Shown here piece after piece: positions 59,465 through 64,000 of a DNA stretch of 64,000 nucleotides. The notes below the pieces were generated by a model. That model was not told where the DNA came from, did not search any database, and worked only from the letters and a program-made list of their open reading frames with translations. A program made the translations under genes and the position numbers. The stretch is from Candidatus Poribacteria bacterium. GTDB taxonomy: Bacteria > Poribacteria > WGA-4E > WGA-3G. Within the stretch, counting starts at the first letter, position 1, and every line of letters starts with the position of its first letter. The stretch spans positions 230,668 to 294,667 of the forward strand of contig JAPPFM010000058.1 of assembly GCA_028821605.1 (NCBI GenBank), written 5' to 3'.

Positions 59465-59638
59465 CGCACACACCAGTTCGCATACTATTAGTCGAATATC
59501 TTACAAGTTATCTCATCAAAATCTGAAATTATGCACCCTTTTCGTCTACAAATCGGATCATTAATATTAGAAGACAGGACGACAATAACGAATTACCCCA
59601 ACAAGTTTACACAAGACTAACGAAGGAGAGGCAACGAA

Positions 59639-60394
59639 ATGACACGTAAAAACGCCGTGCGAATGTTCACAATTTTGATAGTTCTCGGGTTCACTACTTT
59701 TTTTGGCTTCCAAGCAAACTCGCAAACAGTTAACACTTTCATAGAATCAATAGAAGCCAGGCACCCAGCACCAGATACCACTCCTGAAAAGTATGAAGGG
59801 TCGCAAACCGTGAAGGGGTTAATGAACGCCTTTGATGCGGCATACAACCAAAAGTATTCAAAGGCGAAGGTGATAGCACTCTGTAAGGATGGAGTTGTTT
59901 ATAGGAGTGAGCTTGCAATTAGCGGTGAAATAGACGCGAGACATTCACGAGTAGAGTGGCTTCAGATGCTTTTGCAGAGAGGCATCACTATAGAGGATTT
60001 CGACGATTACAGGATCTACTTGTCAAAGCGACATACTTTGGCATTTTTGGAGGATAATCCAGATTTACGGAAAATCGGGTTTCTTAGTATGCCTTTAACG
60101 GATGATCAAGCAGCTTATAAGGTTGCTTATATCAATAAGTTGGTAGCTAAACGAATTGAACGCCTCAAGAAAAAAGTTGAAGACGCCAAGAAACGGATTG
60201 AACGTCTCAACAAAAAAGCTGAGCGTGACAAGGAAAAATCCAATTCACAACAGCTTGAATACGTCAAACAACTTGAGGATGCAAGGAAACGACTCAAGCG
60301 TATCCAAGAGACTTTAGAACATCCAAAAAAACTGAGCCCACTCCAGCAACCAAACCGGAAAATGCGGAAAAGATCCCCGTATCCACCGCTATAG
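59639..60394 (+). CDS. Exported coiled-coil protein with RSPYPPL tail, copy 2
   Basis: 251 residues. Signal peptide (AVRMFTILIVLGFTTFFG), a conserved core (GSQTVKGLMNAFDAAYNQKY, ARHSRVEWLQMLLQRGITIE, KRHTLAFLEDNPDLRK) and a coiled coil (RIERLKKKVEDAKKRIERLN). It ends RKRSPYPPL. It is a shorter paralogue of the gene at 56985 and lacks about 90 residues in the coiled-coil part. GGAGAG precedes the ATG. Function unknown; its fixed place beside the permeases suggests a joint role. Confidence 0.7.
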   Translation: MTRKNAVRMFTILIVLGFTTFFGFQANSQTVNTFIESIEARHPAPDTTPEKYEGSQTVKGLMNAFDAAYNQKYSKAKVIALCKDGVVYRSELAISGEIDARHSRVEWLQMLLQRGITIEDFDDYRIYLSKRHTLAFLEDNPDLRKIGFLSMPLTDDQAAYKVAYINKLVAKRIERLKKKVEDAKKRIERLNKKAERDKEKSNSQQLEYVKQLEDARKRLKRIQETLEHPKKLSPLQQPNRKMRKRSPYPPL

Positions 60395-60448
60395 AGGTAA
60401 AGATAAGTTCGTCAACGGTATAAGGAGAATAACAGAATCAGGTTTTGA

Positions 60449-60530
60449 GGAAGGGTGGAAGCCTGGCAGCAACACCGTATCCGCCATCTTCCAACCTTCC
60501 TATCCTCCAACTTTCCAACCCACTTGGAAA
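60449..60530. repeat. GGAAG/CTTCC intergenic element
   Basis: AGGAAGGGTGGAAGCC faces CTTCCAACCTTCCTATCCTC and CAACTTTCCAACC. It fills the gap before the third permease. Confidence 0.6.
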
Positions 60531-60690
60531 TGCAAAACTTCAATGTTAATACTTAAACTCGCCTAACTCCCCTGCTGCGCCGGCTACTAACAGAAACATT
60601 TCCCCGTTTCACTATCCCGCACAGTTTTTACTATCCTTTTTTTTCCACAGCGTATCTAACAGACAAATCCCAAATTTTTAAGGAAGCATC

Positions 60691-62178
60691 ATGCTACGAA
60701 ACCTTATCCGCCAAGAGCTTCTAACGCACCTGATGAGCGCGCGATTCTTTGCTGCTGTTGTGATTACACTTCTCCTCGTTTTCGCCAATGCCGTTGTTCT
60801 TCTCGAAGATTACGAGCGTCGATTGGTGAGATATAGCCAGCAAGAGAACGTTCATCGTCAGAAAGCGCAGGAAGCAAAAACCTACTCAATGCTAAAACTA
60901 TCGGTTGAACGTCCGCCGAATCCCTTAAGTCTCTTTAGTGCGGGATTGGATAAACGGCTTGGAAGTACCTTTGACATTTACTACGGTCGCGTCCCGATGA
61001 TTTCGGATGGTTCGGCGCGAAGTCTCGATAACGCGTTTCTCAACCTCTTTTCAAAGATTGATCTCGTCCTCATCTTTCAAGTCGTTTTGAGCCTAATGGC
61101 ACTGCTTTTCGCTTATGACGCAATTGCAGGAGACTGGGAAAATGGCACCTTACGCTTGGTTATTTCCCATCCAGTGAGGCGTGGATCCATTCTACTTGCC
61201 AAATATATTGGTGCTATGGTCTGCCTGCTGCTCCCCGTGCTGATGAGTCTCCTGATGGTCCTGATTCTGTTATCCACTGTCGGTTCAATCCAATTGGGTG
61301 GAGAAGATTTTCTGCGGATCGGCGGGATAGCTCTGACGACAACTATCTATTTGTCTGCTTTTTATCTCATTGGACTGTTGATTTCCACAACAACGCGCCG
61401 GACTGCCACCTCATTGATGCTCTGTATGTTTTTGTGGGTAGCTTTAGTACTCGTCTATCCAAATTGGAGCCGATTTGCCATCACTCCAGTTGGTGATACG
61501 CGCGCAATACATTCATCGGCGAATCAACAGATAGAACAGATTTGGGAGGAGGTTGACAGAGAAGAAAACCAGTTTTTAGCGAACAGTCCGCTTGAAGGCA
61601 AACCTCGAAAGTTTAATCTGGATGTTCAGCAGTCAAATAGTTTCTCGTCAGGGGGACACCTCAGCAGACGGTATGGAATAGATCTGAAATTGGGAAATAA
61701 ATCAGACGCTCTCGTGCCGCACGTTCAAAATTATCATGCGACTATGGGTGCCTTGTACATCCGTTCGGCAGAACAGATCGCTTTAGTGCGAAAACAGACT
61801 TTAGATAGCACCTCTCTCCGGAGAGCGATATGGCATGAACGTTTAATGAAACTCAGTCCTGCCAGCTTATATACGTTCGCAACCTCCGCCTGGGCAGGCA
61901 CGGATTTGGAGGGCATGTTTGATTTTGTCCAAGCCGCTCAGGGTTACCGGCGTACGGTCATTGACTATTTCCACGACAAAGACGCATTCGGCAGTCGACA
62001 ATGGTTCGCCTCTGATAAAGGCACAGTAGACTGGTGGGATTTGCCACAGTTCCGTTTTGATCGAACGGATGTTTGGGAAAACGCAACGCGGGCACTGCCT
62101 GAATTGTTTTTACTCCTATTAATCAATCTGGTTCTGTTCACGCTGACATTTCTGATTTTCACCAAAATTGAAGTCTAA
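60691..62178 (+). CDS. ABC-2 type transporter permease (DUF3526-like), copy 3
   Basis: 495 residues, the same architecture as the preceding permeases but more diverged: TM1 (FFAAVVITLLLVFANAVVLL), TM block with YDAIAGDWENGTLRLVISHP as the coupling motif, LLLPVLMSLLMVLILLS, an external loop (about 270-460) and a last TM (LFLLLLINLVLFTLTFLIF) ending TKIEV. AAGGAAGC precedes the ATG. It probably pairs with copy 4 as a heterodimer, as is common in ABC-2 systems. Confidence 0.82.
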   Translation: MLRNLIRQELLTHLMSARFFAAVVITLLLVFANAVVLLEDYERRLVRYSQQENVHRQKAQEAKTYSMLKLSVERPPNPLSLFSAGLDKRLGSTFDIYYGRVPMISDGSARSLDNAFLNLFSKIDLVLIFQVVLSLMALLFAYDAIAGDWENGTLRLVISHPVRRGSILLAKYIGAMVCLLLPVLMSLLMVLILLSTVGSIQLGGEDFLRIGGIALTTTIYLSAFYLIGLLISTTTRRTATSLMLCMFLWVALVLVYPNWSRFAITPVGDTRAIHSSANQQIEQIWEEVDREENQFLANSPLEGKPRKFNLDVQQSNSFSSGGHLSRRYGIDLKLGNKSDALVPHVQNYHATMGALYIRSAEQIALVRKQTLDSTSLRRAIWHERLMKLSPASLYTFATSAWAGTDLEGMFDFVQAAQGYRRTVIDYFHDKDAFGSRQWFASDKGTVDWWDLPQFRFDRTDVWENATRALPELFLLLLINLVLFTLTFLIFTKIEV

Positions 62179-62193
62179 TACCAAACGAACCTC

Positions 62194-62340
62194 ACCGAAC
62201 CGCAAGGAAAATTAAAAAATTGTTGTCCGCTACACGCATTCATTAGAAACTGTAAGCCCAACCAACGGACGGGCTGGATATACGGAGGGAAGCGTTACCT
62301 CCACTGTTGCCCTGACCGAACCGCAAGGAAAATTAAAAAT
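62194..62340 (+). repeat. 26-bp direct repeat in the leader of permease copy 4
   Basis: The 26-base sequence starting ACCGAACCGCAAGGAAAATT occurs at 62194-62219 and again at 62315-62340, ending at the ATG at 62341. The 95 bases between contain hairpins (AGCCC/GGGCT and GGAGG/CCTCC). It looks like an insertion with a duplicated target, or a slipped duplication of the leader. Confidence 0.6.
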
Positions 62341-63867
62341 ATGATTTGGCATATTATCAAACGAGAACTCTTTGACCACATCAACAGCCTGCGTTTTATT
62401 CTAACGGTTGTGATACTTTCCGCCTTAATGGTCACCAACGCCGTGGTGCATCTTCGGACACATCCGGGAAGGATGCGCAATTATTCAAAGAACGTTACCG
62501 AGTCTCTCGATACCTTGAAATCTCGGACGCAGTTGTATGCTTTAGCAGAAAAGGGACCGGGTAACCTCCATAAACGTCCATCTGCGCTTGCTTTCATCGC
62601 AGATGGCGGCAATGCTTATCTGCCGGGACATACATCGAACGAAGGGAATTGGTCCAAAAGCGGTCCAGGATGGAAGGCAAAAAGCAATTGGTGGCTGAGT
62701 TACAGCTCCGCGAATCCAGATGAAGGAGATCTGCGTCCGCAGGCAACAAAAATAGATTGGGTATTTATTATCACCTATCTGCTCTCCTTTATTCCGCTTC
62801 TATTCACCTTCGACGCGCTTTCTGGCGAGCGACAACAGGGAACCTTGCGATTGTGTCTCGCGAATCCGATTTCGCGCCCTGTTCTGTTGATCGGTAAATT
62901 CTTAGGCACTTTAATAACTGTCCTCATTCCGTTTGTTTTCGCAGTGTTGCTGAATCTGGCGGTGATCTCGACTGACAACTGGACACAACTGAGTACAGCC
63001 GATTGGGGACGTTTAGGATTGGTTCTACTGATTGCTTTCGGCTACGCTGGTATCTTTGTCGGATTGGGACTAATGGTTTCTGCTGGCACGCGAGAGCCTC
63101 GCGTGAGTCTCGTTGTGCTTCTATTGATTTGGGTAGCCACTGTGATTTTTATGCCATCAACCCTCGGCACCCTTTCCACAAAATGGATGCCACCCGTCCA
63201 AACGATCGATCAATTTCATGCCTCAAGAGACGCAGCCCTTGATCAGATTGACACAGACTATAACGAGCGATTGAACGCAATCAAAGAAAAAAAGACCCCT
63301 AACCTTCCAAGCTTAAGTGAACTTCAGAAACTTTTTGAAACTGACCCTGAAGCTGCCAGAGCCGAAGCGGAAAAGTATATGGCGGCGTGGGAAACAGAAG
63401 GTGATGAAGAACTGGCACTCAGGGCGGAACTCGTCAGCAGAGACATAGAAACCCGAGAACGCTTTAACCGCGAGTATTTAGACGCACAAATCGTACAGGT
63501 ACAACGCGCAAGGGTTGTAACCCGGTTCTCACCGGCAGCGATTGTCCAGTACGCCCTTGAATCAATGGCAGGTACCGGTTTCAACCGCCACTTGCAATAC
63601 TTAGAACACGTGCACGATTACACAAAACAATTCCGACAATTCATCGTCGAAACCGACAGAGCAGACATGCAAAGCCGCCACCTCATCGGCATCCCTGAAG
63701 GCATGTCCGAGAAGCCGTTCTCAAGTGAGGCGATCCCGAAATTTGAAGATAAGATCGCCTTCAGCGATACGTTCAACACCGCGACTTTAGATTTGCTGCT
63801 ACTCGTTTTACTGCTCGGTGTATTTTTCTCGGGGGCATTTCTTATCTTCATACGCGCAGAAGTATAA
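62341..63867 (+). CDS. ABC-2 type transporter permease (DUF3526-like), copy 4
   Basis: 508 residues. TM1 (FILTVVILSALMVTNAVVHL), the coupling motif FDALSGERQQGTLRLCLANP, further TM helices (VLIPFVFAVLLNLAVI, LVVLLLIWVATVIFM), a long charged external loop (FHASRDAALDQIDTDYNERL) and a last TM ending IRAEV. AAGGA precedes the ATG. It is a diverged paralogue of copy 3. No ATPase gene is in the remaining 133 bases, so the nucleotide-binding subunit lies beyond the window or elsewhere. Confidence 0.82.
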   Translation: MIWHIIKRELFDHINSLRFILTVVILSALMVTNAVVHLRTHPGRMRNYSKNVTESLDTLKSRTQLYALAEKGPGNLHKRPSALAFIADGGNAYLPGHTSNEGNWSKSGPGWKAKSNWWLSYSSANPDEGDLRPQATKIDWVFIITYLLSFIPLLFTFDALSGERQQGTLRLCLANPISRPVLLIGKFLGTLITVLIPFVFAVLLNLAVISTDNWTQLSTADWGRLGLVLLIAFGYAGIFVGLGLMVSAGTREPRVSLVVLLLIWVATVIFMPSTLGTLSTKWMPPVQTIDQFHASRDAALDQIDTDYNERLNAIKEKKTPNLPSLSELQKLFETDPEAARAEAEKYMAAWETEGDEELALRAELVSRDIETRERFNREYLDAQIVQVQRARVVTRFSPAAIVQYALESMAGTGFNRHLQYLEHVHDYTKQFRQFIVETDRADMQSRHLIGIPEGMSEKPFSSEAIPKFEDKIAFSDTFNTATLDLLLLVLLLGVFFSGAFLIFIRAEV

Positions 63868-64000
63868 ATGCCAAAGAATAACCATCAACCATCAGAAACG
63901 CATCGCGTGTCCTTTTCAGAATCGGCGGCGTTTTTGTAGCACAATCTTTATGAAGTTTCAATAAATAATTCGGTAATATTGTTATTTATGTTATGTTACT

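Noticed and set aside
1..64000. tRNA, rRNA or replication-origin features
   Set aside because: I saw no cloverleaf, rRNA motif or DnaA-box cluster on reading both strands, though a covariance search was not possible.

Overview
The window looks like a piece of a Candidatus Poribacteria chromosome or a close relative. The main reasons are large secreted multi-domain proteins that share the C-terminal signature NYPNPFNPETWIPYxL, LamG and carbohydrate-binding-like secreted proteins, a PorV-type outer-membrane protein, Gfo/Idh/MocA and Ldh2 dehydrogenases, and intergenic gaps full of short palindromic repeats. The assignment is an inference from recognised family style; there is no rRNA and I saw no tRNA to anchor it. 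Coding density is high, genes lie on both strands and ATG starts dominate.

Layout. 1-5.5 kb: a CRISPR adaptation module with a reverse transcriptase (cut by the window edge), cas1, a leader region carrying a palindromic element, a 32-repeat array and decayed repeats. 5.8-8.3 kb: a HEPN/MNT nucleotidyltransferase pair, thiG, and a PIN-domain gene followed by a small internally duplicated partner. 8.3-13.8 kb: an outer-membrane barrel candidate, a polytopic membrane protein, a glutamine synthetase of the GlnT type and a formylglycine-generating-enzyme-like lipoprotein. 13.9-27.0 kb (minus strand): four exported proteins (subtilisin-like protease, WD40 propeller, VWA+YWTD propeller, VWA+WD40 propeller), all ending in dockerin-like repeats, a conserved helical linker and the same C-terminal domain. 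27.6-33.6 kb: small exported LamG and CBM-like proteins sharing a different short tail (K-L-A-T-T-W-A-x-x-K), an epimerase-like protein and a TolB-like propeller. 33.7-46.5 kb: nadA, a PorV-like protein and a 3448-residue protein built of Ig-like modules. 46.8-52.4 kb: two dehydrogenases flanking a structured, non-coding, promoter-bearing segment, then an nnr operon with a 35-codon bridging ORF and an atypical SDR. 52.6-63.9 kb: a hypothetical protein, a redoxin-like exported protein and a duplicated cluster of ABC-2 permeases alternating with small exported coiled-coil proteins.

How it fits together. The PorV-like protein plus the shared C-terminal domains point to a type-IX-like export and anchoring route for the large surface proteins; the KLATTWA tail and the YPPL tail may be further sorting or anchoring tags. 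The most unusual items are the RT with a large insertion between motifs A and B, the near-identical VWA chassis carrying two different propellers, the recurring C-terminal tags, and the 47.96-48.39 kb segment, which has a near-consensus promoter, a pseudoknotted 5' structure and an IS200/IS605-like 3' hairpin but no protein.
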